A stretch of 64,000 nt of DNA from JBBQWZ01 sp038210135 (GTDB lineage Bacteria; Acidobacteriota; Terriglobia; Bryobacterales; Bryobacteraceae), in NCBI GenBank assembly GCA_038210135.1, contig JBBQWZ010000008.1:1-64000 (forward strand), given 5' to 3'. Position 1 is the stretch's first letter, and each line of letters starts with the position of its first letter. This document shows, piece by piece, positions 35,063 to 43,613 of the stretch. The notes beneath the pieces were generated by a model. It made no database searches and was not told where the DNA came from. It saw only the letters and a program-made list of their open reading frames with translations. A program made the position numbers and the translations under genes.

Positions 35063-36184
35063 TTATTCCGGATCGCCGGCCTTGGCGGCATTCGCGCGGC
35101 CGAGCTTGGAGGAATCGGCTGACGGTTCCGGTGCCATCGAGAGTTCGGGCGTCCTCGACTTGGCTCGCGTGAAAACAAAGTCTCGCTGCAGCGCGAAGTT
35201 TGCCAGGAAGAGCGCGCTTTCGGCGCAAAGTTTTGAGACCATCACCGGCAATTCGAACAGATACATCAGGAAGTGGATCAGCCCGAAAGATACCAGGCCA
35301 CTGGCGGCGACCAGAATCAGGTAACGCGGCAGGGTTGCGCGGTGATGATCGCCGGATAAGAAGACCGCCCGGCGCGCGAGGCCGTAGTTGAACAGCACGC
35401 CGACGGCGCGGCCGAGAGCCTGCGACGGCAGAATCTCATCCGAGTAGCGAAAGGCGAGCCAAAAAATAATGTTGTCGAGCGCTGCCGTGCTGAGCGACAG
35501 CAATCCGAAGCGGAACAGGACGAAAGTGATCTTTGCCGAGTCGCGCAGGGGATTGAAGTGCGATGTCGGATTTCCGGGCTCGTAGATCGTGCGAATGGGC
35601 AGTTCGCGAATCTCGCAATCCTGGTGCTTGGTCGCGGTCAGCATGTCGAGCTCAAATTCGTAACCCGACGATTCGATGCGCAATAACTCCGGCAGCATTT
35701 TGACTGGAATGCCCCGGAGCCCGCTTTGCGTGTCGCGCAGACTGCGTCCGAGCACGACTTTCACCAGTCCGCGCGTCAGTACATTTCCGATTCGGCTTCG
35801 CAGCGGAACGCCGCCCTCAAAGCCTCGCGCTCCGATGATGAGGCTGGCTGGATTGCTAAGCAGCGCTTCGCCCACGCGGCGAACGTCTTCCGGTGCGTGC
35901 TGGCCATCGGCATCCGCTGTCACCAGCCCGGTCAAGCCGGGATACGTTTTGAGCGCGTGGTTGATTCCGGTTTTGAGCGCGCTGCCCTTGCCGAGATTCA
36001 CGGCGTGCGTTAGAACGGTGGTCCCGGGAATCCCGCGAACGCTATCGAAGAAGAAATTGAAGCGCGGCTCGCTGCCGTCGTTAATGACCAGGATGGCCGC
36101 CCAGGATTGGGAGGCGAGTTCGCGCACCAGATCCACCAGGGCCTGATTGGGTCGGAACGCGGGTATGACGACAACGAGGTTCAT
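35063..36184 (-). CDS. GT2 polyprenyl-phosphate glycosyltransferase fused to GtrA-like membrane domain
   Basis: A 373-residue fusion. The N-terminal domain (1-220) is a family 2 glycosyltransferase with VIPAF (6-10), NDGS (35-38), LGKGSALKTGINHAL (64-78) and the DxD-type DADGQH (91-96). It resembles dolichyl-phosphate mannose synthases, which transfer sugar from a nucleotide donor to polyprenyl phosphate. Residues about 235-350 are a GtrA-like four-TM domain (LLSLSTAALDNIIFWLAF, LGRAVGVLFNYGLARRAVF), thought to flip the lipid-linked sugar. A Ser/Ala/Pro tail follows. The stop abuts the start of the GT39-like gene, making a two-gene donor/transferase module. Confidence 0.9.
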   Translation of the reverse strand: MNLVVVIPAFRPNQALVDLVRELASQSWAAILVINDGSEPRFNFFFDSVRGIPGTTVLTHAVNLGKGSALKTGINHALKTYPGLTGLVTADADGQHAPEDVRRVGEALLSNPASLIIGARGFEGGVPLRSRIGNVLTRGLVKVVLGRSLRDTQSGLRGIPVKMLPELLRIESSGYEFELDMLTATKHQDCEIRELPIRTIYEPGNPTSHFNPLRDSAKITFVLFRFGLLSLSTAALDNIIFWLAFRYSDEILPSQALGRAVGVLFNYGLARRAVFLSGDHHRATLPRYLILVAASGLVSFGLIHFLMYLFELPVMVSKLCAESALFLANFALQRDFVFTRAKSRTPELSMAPEPSADSSKLGRANAAKAGDPE

Positions 36185-36223
36185 GCGCGCGGCTGTCGAA
36201 ATTATATCCCGCGCGGCATGCCG

Positions 36224-36628
36224 CTACGCGCATTGAATGGCTAGGCGAAGACGATTCGAGTGAGCACGGTCGAGCGGTTTCGCACTGATTATCCGCGAAT
36301 GGGGAACCTCGACCAATTTCGTCGCGTCCGCTTTCGCGACCGGATACAGATCGACTTCGGCGGATCCCTCGTTGCTCTCCAGTTTCGCGACGCTGTCGGG
36401 CGCGGCGTATCCGAGAATTACGGCGCCGCCCGCCGTCTTGTGAACTTCAAAAGAGAGAAAAGAGTTTCTCGAAAACAGCGGGCTCTCGAAACTCGCCGGG
36501 GCGAACGTGAATCCGTAGAATCCGGGCGGAATTGTATTGACCGGAGAGCCTTCGTGAATCCCAGCTACCACTTGAACCTGGTTGCGCGCGCGGATCTCTT
36601 CGACAGTAGACGTGACTTCAGTATTCAT
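36224..36628 (-). CDS. Conserved-looking small protein of unknown function (134 aa)
   Basis: A soluble 134-residue protein without signal peptide or membrane segment. It has alternating beta-type segments (PPGFYGFTFAPASFESPLFSR, AVILGYAAPDSVAKLESNEG, EVDLYPVAKADATKLVEVP) suggesting a compact beta-fold. The family is not recognised. The gene sits in a minus-strand run 45 bases after the GMC oxidoreductase and 39 bases before the GT2 gene, so it may belong to the same transcript. The ribosome site is weak. Confidence 0.72.
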   Translation of the reverse strand: MNTEVTSTVEEIRARNQVQVVAGIHEGSPVNTIPPGFYGFTFAPASFESPLFSRNSFLSFEVHKTAGGAVILGYAAPDSVAKLESNEGSAEVDLYPVAKADATKLVEVPHSRIISAKPLDRAHSNRLRLAIQCA

Positions 36629-36673
36629 AGCGAAAACCTATTTTACGAGACCCGCTTTTCATGTTTCAAGGTG

Positions 36674-38323
36674 CTAAACCATCCGCTTCGCATATTCGTG
36701 CTGGATGTAATCGCACGCGCGGACCGTTAGCGCCATCATCGTGAGGGTCGGATTCTGATTGGAACTCGAAACCCAGCAGGCTCCGTCGGTGACGAATACA
36801 TTTTCGACATCGTGCGACTGGCAGAATTTATTAACCACGCTGGTCTTCGGGTCGTTACCCATACGGGCCGTACCGGTTTCATGGATGCAGAAGCCGGGCG
36901 TCGAAACTTCTCCGTAAGTCTTGACGTCCTTGGCGCCCGCGGCTTCGAGCATCTCCGCGCCCTGCACCTGTGCGTCGCGGTGGATCTTCTTTTCGTTGTC
37001 GCCGTATTCCATCCGCATCTTCAACGTCGGCACACCCCAGGCATCCACGCGGTTCGGATCGATCTCGACCCGGTTTTCCTTGCTCGCCAGACACTCGCCG
37101 AAGCCGAGCAGCGTCACGTCCCAATATCCGTTGCGGACCTGTTCCTTATAGCCTTTGCCGAAGCCGTCGGCCTCAAAATCCGGATTTGCGTTGCTCCACC
37201 CCTGATAGCCGTAGCCGCGAATGAAGCCGTTGCTGTGCGATTCGGTCACATTGCGAAAGCGCGGAATATAGATGTCATTCGGCCGGTGCGGACGCCCTAG
37301 CCACGGCTTGCCTTCGAGCATCGGCAGTCGCCCGGTCGAGAACGCGTTGAAGACGTGATCCATGAGGTACGACCCCAGGACGCCGCTTGAATTCGCAATT
37401 CCGGAGTTCAACAATAGCCGCGTAGATTCGAGTGTGGATGCACAAAGCATGACTAATTTGCCACGGACTTCGCGAGGTTCGCGCGTGATGCGGTCGATGT
37501 AGGAAACGCCCGTGGCTTTGCCGTTTTTCATGATCACTTGTGCTGCGACCGCGTCGGTCAGCAGCGTCATGCGGCCGGTTTTCATGGCGTCGGCGATAGT
37601 GGTGAACGGGCTCGAAAAATACGAGAACGTCGAACAGCCACGCTCGCAAGGGCCGCAGTAATGACAGGCTGCGCGGCCGTTGTGATTTTTCGTGAGAACG
37701 GCGGCGCGACCGATTGTTACCGTGCGCCCGAACTTGTCCTTCGCGGCTTTCTTGACCATTTTCTCCCCGCAGGTCATTTCCATCGGCGGAAGGAACTGGC
37801 CGTCGGGCAATTGCGAAAGTCCTTCGACTTGGCCGCTGATCCCGACGTAGCGTTCGACTTGGTCGTAATACGGGGTGAGATCCGAGTACGAAATCGGCCA
37901 GTCGTCGCCGTAGCCGTCGTGCGACGCCGCTTTGAAGTCGAGGTCCGACATACGATAACTTTGGCGCCCCCAACTCAGCGTACGGCCGCCGAGAACGCGC
38001 AGCCGGATCCAATGGAAGGGCTTGTCTTGGGTATACGGATTTTCGTGATCATTCACAAACCAGTTCTGGTTGTGTTCCGTGCACGCGTAGCAAAGTCCCT
38101 GGATCGGGCGATTGGCGATGATCTTCGGCGACATCTCAAGGTACGGAAGCTGCCAGCTTTGCTGATGCTCGGTGAAGTCTTTGGGCGTGATCTTCGGGCC
38201 TGCCTCGAGCAAGACCACGCGCATGCCGGCGGCGGTCAGCTGTTTGGCGGCCCATCCGCCGGTCGCGCCGGAGCCCACGATCACTGCGTCGAAGATCTCG
38301 GGCTCACTCGCAATTTGAGGCAT
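36674..38323 (-). CDS. GMC-family FAD-dependent oxidoreductase
   Basis: A 549-residue flavoprotein. The N-terminal FAD-binding Rossmann motif is VIVGSGATGGWAAKQL (14-29), and an ADP-binding LLEAGP follows. RVLGGRTLSWGRQSYRM (109-125) is the usual second FAD segment. The C-terminal part has HETGTARMGNDP and TDGACWVSSSNQNPTLTMMAL, where the catalytic His/Asn region lies. A cysteine cluster (CHYCGPCERGC, about residues 222-232) resembles that of gluconate-dehydrogenase-type GMC enzymes and might bind iron or a cytochrome partner. No Tat signal is visible. It probably oxidises a sugar or polyol. It follows the DUF3291 gene by 18 bases. Confidence 0.9.
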   Translation of the reverse strand: MPQIASEPEIFDAVIVGSGATGGWAAKQLTAAGMRVVLLEAGPKITPKDFTEHQQSWQLPYLEMSPKIIANRPIQGLCYACTEHNQNWFVNDHENPYTQDKPFHWIRLRVLGGRTLSWGRQSYRMSDLDFKAASHDGYGDDWPISYSDLTPYYDQVERYVGISGQVEGLSQLPDGQFLPPMEMTCGEKMVKKAAKDKFGRTVTIGRAAVLTKNHNGRAACHYCGPCERGCSTFSYFSSPFTTIADAMKTGRMTLLTDAVAAQVIMKNGKATGVSYIDRITREPREVRGKLVMLCASTLESTRLLLNSGIANSSGVLGSYLMDHVFNAFSTGRLPMLEGKPWLGRPHRPNDIYIPRFRNVTESHSNGFIRGYGYQGWSNANPDFEADGFGKGYKEQVRNGYWDVTLLGFGECLASKENRVEIDPNRVDAWGVPTLKMRMEYGDNEKKIHRDAQVQGAEMLEAAGAKDVKTYGEVSTPGFCIHETGTARMGNDPKTSVVNKFCQSHDVENVFVTDGACWVSSSNQNPTLTMMALTVRACDYIQHEYAKRMV

Positions 38324-38341
38324 GAAAGCCCAGTATACGAA

Positions 38342-39151
38342 CTAGAGGACGGCGAATTCCGTGCGGTCCGCTCCGGCTTCGACCAGGACGCTACGGCCTG
38401 CCGCGCCGCCGGTCCACTGCCAGCGTTCCTCCACGCGGATGCGCCCGTCGGCCAACAATTCGGGAACGGATTCGCAGCGTCCGCTGCGCAATTCGCCGAG
38501 CTCGTTGGCGTGCTGATAGCGCATTTCCAGGCGCCCCGATGCATCCGCGTTCGCGACTAAGCTTCCGAAGCGGACTCCGCCGCCTTCATAGGTCGCCCAT
38601 ACGCGGCGGCCTTGCTGCCGGTAATGAAACGTAGTCTCTCCGTTGACGTCGCCGTTCGGAGTGTTGCCGGCTGATACCAGGGTCCGCTGGTCCCAGCTGA
38701 TTTCGCTGGCGCCCACTTCGGGTGCGGGCGGCTCGGCGAAACTTGGGAATCTTTGCTTGAACGAAAACGCGAACGGACCCGGTCCACGCTCGCGAAGCCA
38801 TGCCAGGCGGGCGTAGCCTTCTTCCGTCGAGGGAATGTGTCCTGCTGGAATCCACCATAAGGCGAACGGCGATGCCGTCGGCGCTTCGAACCACTTCAGG
38901 CGGTTCTTGAATACTTCCACGTGATCGGCTTTGTAGGTGTACGCGAACAGCGCATCAACGCCGGTCCAGACGGACATGTTCAGCAATTCCATGGAATCCT
39001 TGCTGTTGCCGACCCAGCGCCAAACGAAGCCCGGGGCGAGATCCGCGATCGCGTTCACAGGATTCAACTGCGCGACAAAATCAGCCACCAACGGCGAATC
39101 CAGAGGCGCGCGGAGCCGAGCGACATTGATCTGCGCCAAGTGGTAATACAT
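38342..39151 (-). CDS. Fusion of DUF3291-like domain with a small 'N-acetylglutamate-synthase-like' beta domain
   Basis: A 269-residue protein. Residues 1-139 match the DUF3291 pattern (YYHLAQINVARLRAPLDSP, APGFVWRW, MSVWTGVDALFAYTYKADH, LWWIPAGHIPSTEEGYARL). Residues about 150-269 match a family of about 110-residue stand-alone proteins often mislabelled N-acetylglutamate synthase (NTPNGDVNGETTFHYRQQG, VWATYEGGGVRFGSL, EERWQWTGGAAGRS). The biochemical role of either half is unknown. The start at 39151 is chosen at the DUF3291 N-terminus; the longer frame to 39415 overlaps the divergent DAHP synthase gene. It appears to head the minus-strand run that includes the GMC enzyme. Confidence 0.8.
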   Translation of the reverse strand: MYYHLAQINVARLRAPLDSPLVADFVAQLNPVNAIADLAPGFVWRWVGNSKDSMELLNMSVWTGVDALFAYTYKADHVEVFKNRLKWFEAPTASPFALWWIPAGHIPSTEEGYARLAWLRERGPGPFAFSFKQRFPSFAEPPAPEVGASEISWDQRTLVSAGNTPNGDVNGETTFHYRQQGRRVWATYEGGGVRFGSLVANADASGRLEMRYQHANELGELRSGRCESVPELLADGRIRVEERWQWTGGAAGRSVLVEAGADRTEFAVL

Positions 39152-39232
39152 CCTTTCTATTTGGCCCGCAACGGCGACCTCCGTCAAGTATTCTGTGGCC
39201 GACGCGCGGCCCTCTGGTAATCTTGAATTTCC

Positions 39233-40606
39233 ATGACCACTTCCGCGGCCCTGCCGAAGATTCCTGGCACTTGGTCTCCACAATCTTGGCGAACCAAGCA
39301 AGCGCTGCAGCAGCCGAACTATAAGGATGCTGTGGCGGTCGAGCGGGTTCTGACGGAGATCGGGACGCTGCCGCCGCTGGTTACGTCCTGGGAAGTTTTG
39401 TCGCTGAAACAGCAACTGGCGGAAGCGCAGCAGGGACGCCGTTTCGTTCTACAGGGCGGAGATTGCGCGGAATCGTTCAGTGAATGCAATTCCGCGTCCA
39501 TCACCGCGAAGCTAAAAATCCTGCTGCAGATGAGTCTCGTACTGATCCAGGGCAGCCGCAAACCGGTTACGCGGATCGGACGTTTTGCCGGCCAGTATGC
39601 GAAGCCGCGCTCTGAAGATCTGGAGACGCGCGATGGAATCTCATTGCCCGCGTACCGCGGCGACATCGTCAACCGGCCGCCGTTTACCGCTGCTGACCGC
39701 GAGCCGGATCCGCAGTTACTTTTGCGCGGATATGAGCGTTCCGCTCTGACCCTCAATTTCATTCGCGCGCTGGTGAAGGGTGGCTTCGCGGATCTGCATC
39801 ACCCGGAATATTGGGATCTCGCATTCGCGCAGCATTCGCCCCTGGCCGCCGAATATGGGCGCATTACATCGAGCATTGCGGAGTCGCTGCAGTTCATGGA
39901 AAGCATTCTCGGCGTGAAGGCGGGCGAACTGGATCGCGTTGATTTCTTCACCGGTCACGAAGGACTGCACCTTGGTTACGAGGAAGCGTTGACGCGCGAA
40001 GTGCCGAGGCGCGAGGGCTGGTTCAACCTCTCGGCCCACTTCCCATGGGTCGGCTTGCGCACCTCGCAGATCGACGGCGCTCACATCGAGTATTTCCGGG
40101 GTATCGTGAATCCGATCGGCCTTAAAATCGGAGCGTCGACGACGCCCGAGCAACTCTCGCGGCTGGTAGAGGTTCTCAATCCCGCGGACGAGCCGGGGCG
40201 TCTTACGCTCATCCATCGGTTCGGCGTTCGACATCTCGCCGAAAAGCTTCCCTGCCTGGTCCGCGCGGTTCGCCGCGCCGGTAGGAACGTACTGTGGATC
40301 TGCGATCCGATGCACGGGAATACGCGGATGACTTCGAGCGGTATCAAGACTCGCAGCTTCGAGGATATTCGCCATGAACTTGAAACCGCGTTCGACGTTC
40401 ATGCAGCGGAAGGTTCTTACTTGGGCGGTGTTCACATCGAACTCACCGGGGGCGACGTTACCGAGTGCACCGGCGGTGCCCGCGGCCTCACTGAGGAGGA
40501 TCTGAAAGTCGCCTACCTCAGCGAAGTCGATCCGCGGTTGAACTGGGAGCAAGCGCTCGAGATCGCAATGCTCGTCGCGCGCAAGATGGCCAGCAGCCGG
40601 GCCTGA
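39233..40606 (+). CDS. Class II 3-deoxy-7-phosphoheptulonate (DAHP) synthase
   Basis: A 457-residue cytosolic enzyme that condenses phosphoenolpyruvate with erythrose 4-phosphate, the first step of the shikimate pathway. It is of the plant/mycobacterial class II type: FVLQGGDCAESF (71-82, metal-binding cysteine), RIGRFAGQYAKPRS, GGFADLHHPEYW, TDFFTGHEGL-like VDFFTGHEGLHLGYE, WVGLRTSQIDGAHIEYFRGI, ILWICDPMHGNT-like VLWICDPMHGNTR, and GGVHIELTGGDVTECTGG. Length and motifs are normal. No other aromatic-biosynthesis gene is beside it. The upstream 81 bases separate it from the divergent DUF3291 gene. Confidence 0.96.
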   Translation: MTTSAALPKIPGTWSPQSWRTKQALQQPNYKDAVAVERVLTEIGTLPPLVTSWEVLSLKQQLAEAQQGRRFVLQGGDCAESFSECNSASITAKLKILLQMSLVLIQGSRKPVTRIGRFAGQYAKPRSEDLETRDGISLPAYRGDIVNRPPFTAADREPDPQLLLRGYERSALTLNFIRALVKGGFADLHHPEYWDLAFAQHSPLAAEYGRITSSIAESLQFMESILGVKAGELDRVDFFTGHEGLHLGYEEALTREVPRREGWFNLSAHFPWVGLRTSQIDGAHIEYFRGIVNPIGLKIGASTTPEQLSRLVEVLNPADEPGRLTLIHRFGVRHLAEKLPCLVRAVRRAGRNVLWICDPMHGNTRMTSSGIKTRSFEDIRHELETAFDVHAAEGSYLGGVHIELTGGDVTECTGGARGLTEEDLKVAYLSEVDPRLNWEQALEIAMLVARKMASSRA

Positions 40607-40641
40607 TTCTGCCCCTTTTCATCGAGGAAAAACAGGAGTAT

Positions 40642-40796
40642 GATTCAGCTGGAATCAAGTGTGTGACCGGGTTGAGTCCGGGTTACACGATGGCCGGTGG
40701 GGCTTGCGCCTCAGTTCGGCTCACGGATCCGGAGCGACGCGAACAGCGGCCCGCCGGATCGGCCGGCAGCTTTCCGCGCAACAAACGCGGAGGAGG
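40642..40796 (+). promoter_or_regulatory. Structured leader, candidate cis-regulatory RNA
   Basis: The roughly 200 bases between the DAHP synthase gene and a 50-codon gene form successive hairpins: GATTC/GAATC (40642-40656); GTGTGACC/GGTTACAC (40661-40668 with 40681-40688, one G-T pair); a two-part stem GCCG/CGGC (40693-40720) enclosing GGGGC/GCCTC; GCCGG/CCGGC (40753-40767); and TCCGCG/CGCGGA (40773-40791). The last arm overlaps the GGAGGAGG ribosome site (40789-40796) of the downstream gene, so folding could mask it. No known riboswitch class was recognised. Confidence 0.5.
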
Positions 40797-40804
40797 TTCG
40801 TTCT

Positions 40805-40957
40805 ATGTTCGACAGCCTCGATGAACAAATCAAGAAAGACGACGCCCGAGATGTAACACCGCGCGAGCGCTACCTGCGCTGGGGTCTGACCGCAATCGTC
40901 ACTCTGGTGCTGATTGGCGGGTTGTACTTCGGCATGCACATGATCGAAGGCGGCTGA
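40805..40957 (+). CDS. 50-residue single-pass membrane protein
   Basis: MFDSLDEQIKKDDARDVTPR forms a charged cytoplasmic N-terminus, followed by RYLRWG and one TM helix (LTAIVTLVLIGGLYFGMHMI), ending EGG. The GGAGGAGG ribosome site at 8-base spacing decides the start at 40805; the longer frame from 40697 lies within the structured leader and looks non-coding. The topology is probably N-in. The family is not recognised. The long structured leader suggests its translation is regulated. Confidence 0.78.
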   Translation: MFDSLDEQIKKDDARDVTPRERYLRWGLTAIVTLVLIGGLYFGMHMIEGG

Positions 40958-41092
40958 TAAGCCGAGCTCGCATCAGGCGGAATTTGAGGGCGGATCGCGA
41001 GGGAGAAGTGTGCCTGGAACGCAGTATAGGTGGATAGAATAAGTGTCACGCCGGAGCCTTGCCTCATTACGGTTCCCCGCAAGGAGTGAAAC

Positions 41093-41473
41093 GTGAGCGT
41101 TCCAGAATCCGTTGCCGCCGCAATGCGCGCAACCAACCAAATTTTCTCGGCCGCAGTGGCTGCGCGGGATATCGGCGCTTTCGACGCGGTTTACACCGCG
41201 GACGCCGCCATCCTGCCGCCGGGCGCGCAAATGATCGACGGTCGCGAACCGATCAAGGAGTTCTGGCAAAGCGCCATTGTCGGAATGGACGTCAGGACGG
41301 CGGCGCTTGAAACGGTCGCTGCCGAATTACTCGGACCGCACGTTTTTGAGATCGGCCGTGGCGCGCTGACCCTGGGAAATGGGCAGACTGTTGCCGTGAA
41401 GTACGTGGTCCAGTGGCGCCAGGAAGACGGCCTGTGGAAATGGCACGTGGACATTTGGAATCTGAATGGGTAA
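41093..41473 (+). CDS. NTF2-like / SnoaL-like (DUF4440-type) protein
   Basis: A 126-residue protein of the cystatin-like NTF2 fold: helix-rich start (VAAAMRATNQIFSAAVAARDIGAFDAVYTADAAILPPG) then GREPIKEFWQSAIVGM and beta strands ending VVQWRQEDGLWKWHVDIWNLNG, the typical DUF4440/SgcJ signature. Such proteins are small dimeric enzymes or binding proteins of diverse function. The GTG start at 41093 is supported by an AAGGAG site. It is monocistronic, and a hairpin follows its stop at once. Confidence 0.87.
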   Translation: MSVPESVAAAMRATNQIFSAAVAARDIGAFDAVYTADAAILPPGAQMIDGREPIKEFWQSAIVGMDVRTAALETVAAELLGPHVFEIGRGALTLGNGQTVAVKYVVQWRQEDGLWKWHVDIWNLNG

Positions 41474-41476
41474 AAG

Positions 41477-41495
41477 CGAGCGGAGACTCCGCTCG
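41477..41495. terminator. Short hairpin between convergent genes
   Basis: CGAGCGGA (41477-41484) and TCCGCTCG (41488-41495) pair perfectly around a 3-base loop, between the stops of the NTF2-like gene (41473) and the VWA gene (41508, minus strand). No T-run follows, so it may stabilise 3' ends rather than terminate by itself. Confidence 0.55.
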
Positions 41496-41507
41496 GCCCA
41501 TTGGGAC

Positions 41508-43613
41508 TTAGTTCGCGAGCAGCACAATCGATCCGCGCGAGAACGCGAACTTGCGTCCCGTCGAATCGATGATGTTGACTTGAGCCGTATACTCGCCCGG
41601 GCTGAGCTTCGAGAGCGGAATCTGGAATTGAAGCGGTAACGTCGCGAATCGCGACGCGGCCAAATCGCTTTTGCGCAGAGGTTGTGACGCGAAGACTTTC
41701 CGCCCCCCTTGCATCAACGACAGCTCAGCCATGACGGACGCTTTCTTCTGGTCATTCAGCGCCGGGTCGTAGACCTCGAGATAGACCAGCAGGTTTTGTT
41801 CCTTGCGGAAGACGCGCGTGACGCTCGGGACCAGCTTCTGTCCATCTGCGACCAGCGGGCTTAGGGCCAGAGTTTTCGCTTTCTCACCCGCCGTGCCGAC
41901 CGCCGCCGACAGCTTCTCTTTCTGATTCGACCAAACTACGCTCGACACGCGCAGTCCTTTGCTTTGGCCCGCCAAATCGGGAATTGTGAAATTCGATTCG
42001 AACGTTCCCATCTTGCCCGTTTGATTTTCGCGGACCAGGAATTTCAAAACGTAATCGCCGGGTGGCAATGATAATCCCGCGTCGTAATGCAGTTGGCGCT
42101 TGGCTAGCTGCGCCGCGGATTCCTCAGTGAACTTCACTGGAATCGTGTCGCGGACGCCGCCGACCATCTTTCCGCGCGGATCCCTGACCTGACCGATGAA
42201 CTCGATTTCAGTGCCTTCGCCGCCCTTTTTCTTCGCCAGCGCGATGGCGCTACCTGGGATCTTTACCGAGAGCGGAACGAAGTAGCGATCCTTCGCGATG
42301 CGGAAGTAATCGATTTCGAGCGCGATCGGCAACTCGCTCACCGGATCGCCGGCCACCAGCGCTTCCTCGAGCTGGCGTTCTTTGTCGGACGAGTTGAATT
42401 TCGCCCACGTCTTCTGCGCGTAATATCCTGCGCGATAGTCCAGCTTCGCCTGCAAAGCGGCGTTCGCCATCTTTACCTGAATCTTGCGGAACCGCCCGTC
42501 CTTGGCGTCGTTCGATGAATAGTAGCCGAGGATGTAGTAACTGTTGATATCTTTTTGCGCCTGCCGAATGCCCATCGCGAGGTCGTTGTTATCGAGAAGG
42601 GCCTTGCCGCCGGTGTCGGCGGCGAGCGAGAACAGCGTTTCCTGCTGATCCTGGAACTTTGCTTTTTGCTGGCCTTGCGACCGGCCGCTGAACACAGCCG
42701 TGCCGCGTGGGGAAGCAGTCGACGCATCACCGGCGGGCGGAGTCGCTACCAGGCCGCGCGCGTCCACTGGATAGAAGGCGACATTCGCGCGAACCGCGGC
42801 GTTGATCGTCGATCGCAGCTGCGATTGATTCTCCATACCGGTTTTGCTGACGCCGCTTGAGAAATACACCAGCGCCTTCTTTTCCGCATACACGCCGAGC
42901 TTCTTCGCCGCGGTTTCGAGAGCGGCCAGCTTACGGTCGGTATTGAACATGTTGAATTCGCTGTCGTCGGCAACGAAGCCGCCGCTGTCGTCGTCTTCGT
43001 CGGCACCGGTGGCGCCGTCGGCGGAGAGGTCCGCGCCTTCGCCGAGCGACATCTTGTGGAGAACATCGAGGAGAAGTTCGCGATCGGCGGTGAACTCCTG
43101 CACGATTTTGAAGCGATTCGAAAAGGTCATGATCGCGACCAGATCCGTTGTCGTCAATTGTTCGCGGACGAACTTCTCTCCGGCATCGATCGCGCGGACC
43201 TGATCGGTCTGCGGCATCGACGAAAAATCGAAGAACAGCGCCAGCAGGCGTTTGTCCTGAAACTTAATCGGATTCGCTTTCCCGGTCGCGGCGGTCGCGC
43301 CGGCGGCGATTTGCGTCGGCCGTACGGCTTCTACGATCGTCGCGGGCGCGCCTTCCTTGAGCACCGGAAGCGCATCGCCGTCGAGCTTCTGCAGTTCGAA
43401 TACGTCGATTCTCTGCGGCTTACCATCCTCAAGAAGAATGAAATCTTCTTTCTTGAGGTTCGTCATCAGATTGCCAGCCTTGTCACGGGCCGCGACGTTC
43501 ACGACCACTAGATTACTGGTGATGCTGAACGTCGACGGCTGGGCTTGTTGAGCGCGAACCGACGGATTCTGGATCATGCCCGCGGCAAGCAGAAAAACCA
43601 GGACTTTTCGCAT
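41508..43613 (-). CDS. VWFA-related acidobacterial protein (TIGR03436-like)
   Basis: A 701-residue exported protein. The signal peptide is MRKVLVFLLAAGMIQNPSVRAQ. Residues about 30-65 carry the lineage-typical start FSITSNLVVVNVAARDKAGNLMTNLKKEDFILLEDGKPQRID. The von Willebrand A domain follows (LLALFFDFSSMPQTDQVRAI, VYFSSGVSKTG), with DFSSM in place of the canonical DxSxS metal site, so metal binding may be altered. Residues about 400-701 are beta-rich with repeated sandwich-like segments and no known domain. The ATG directly follows the stop of the TonB-receptor gene (43614/43613), so the two are co-transcribed and probably coupled. Cell-surface adhesion or assembly is likely but unproven. 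Confidence 0.88.
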   Translation of the reverse strand: MRKVLVFLLAAGMIQNPSVRAQQAQPSTFSITSNLVVVNVAARDKAGNLMTNLKKEDFILLEDGKPQRIDVFELQKLDGDALPVLKEGAPATIVEAVRPTQIAAGATAATGKANPIKFQDKRLLALFFDFSSMPQTDQVRAIDAGEKFVREQLTTTDLVAIMTFSNRFKIVQEFTADRELLLDVLHKMSLGEGADLSADGATGADEDDDSGGFVADDSEFNMFNTDRKLAALETAAKKLGVYAEKKALVYFSSGVSKTGMENQSQLRSTINAAVRANVAFYPVDARGLVATPPAGDASTASPRGTAVFSGRSQGQQKAKFQDQQETLFSLAADTGGKALLDNNDLAMGIRQAQKDINSYYILGYYSSNDAKDGRFRKIQVKMANAALQAKLDYRAGYYAQKTWAKFNSSDKERQLEEALVAGDPVSELPIALEIDYFRIAKDRYFVPLSVKIPGSAIALAKKKGGEGTEIEFIGQVRDPRGKMVGGVRDTIPVKFTEESAAQLAKRQLHYDAGLSLPPGDYVLKFLVRENQTGKMGTFESNFTIPDLAGQSKGLRVSSVVWSNQKEKLSAAVGTAGEKAKTLALSPLVADGQKLVPSVTRVFRKEQNLLVYLEVYDPALNDQKKASVMAELSLMQGGRKVFASQPLRKSDLAASRFATLPLQFQIPLSKLSPGEYTAQVNIIDSTGRKFAFSRGSIVLLAN

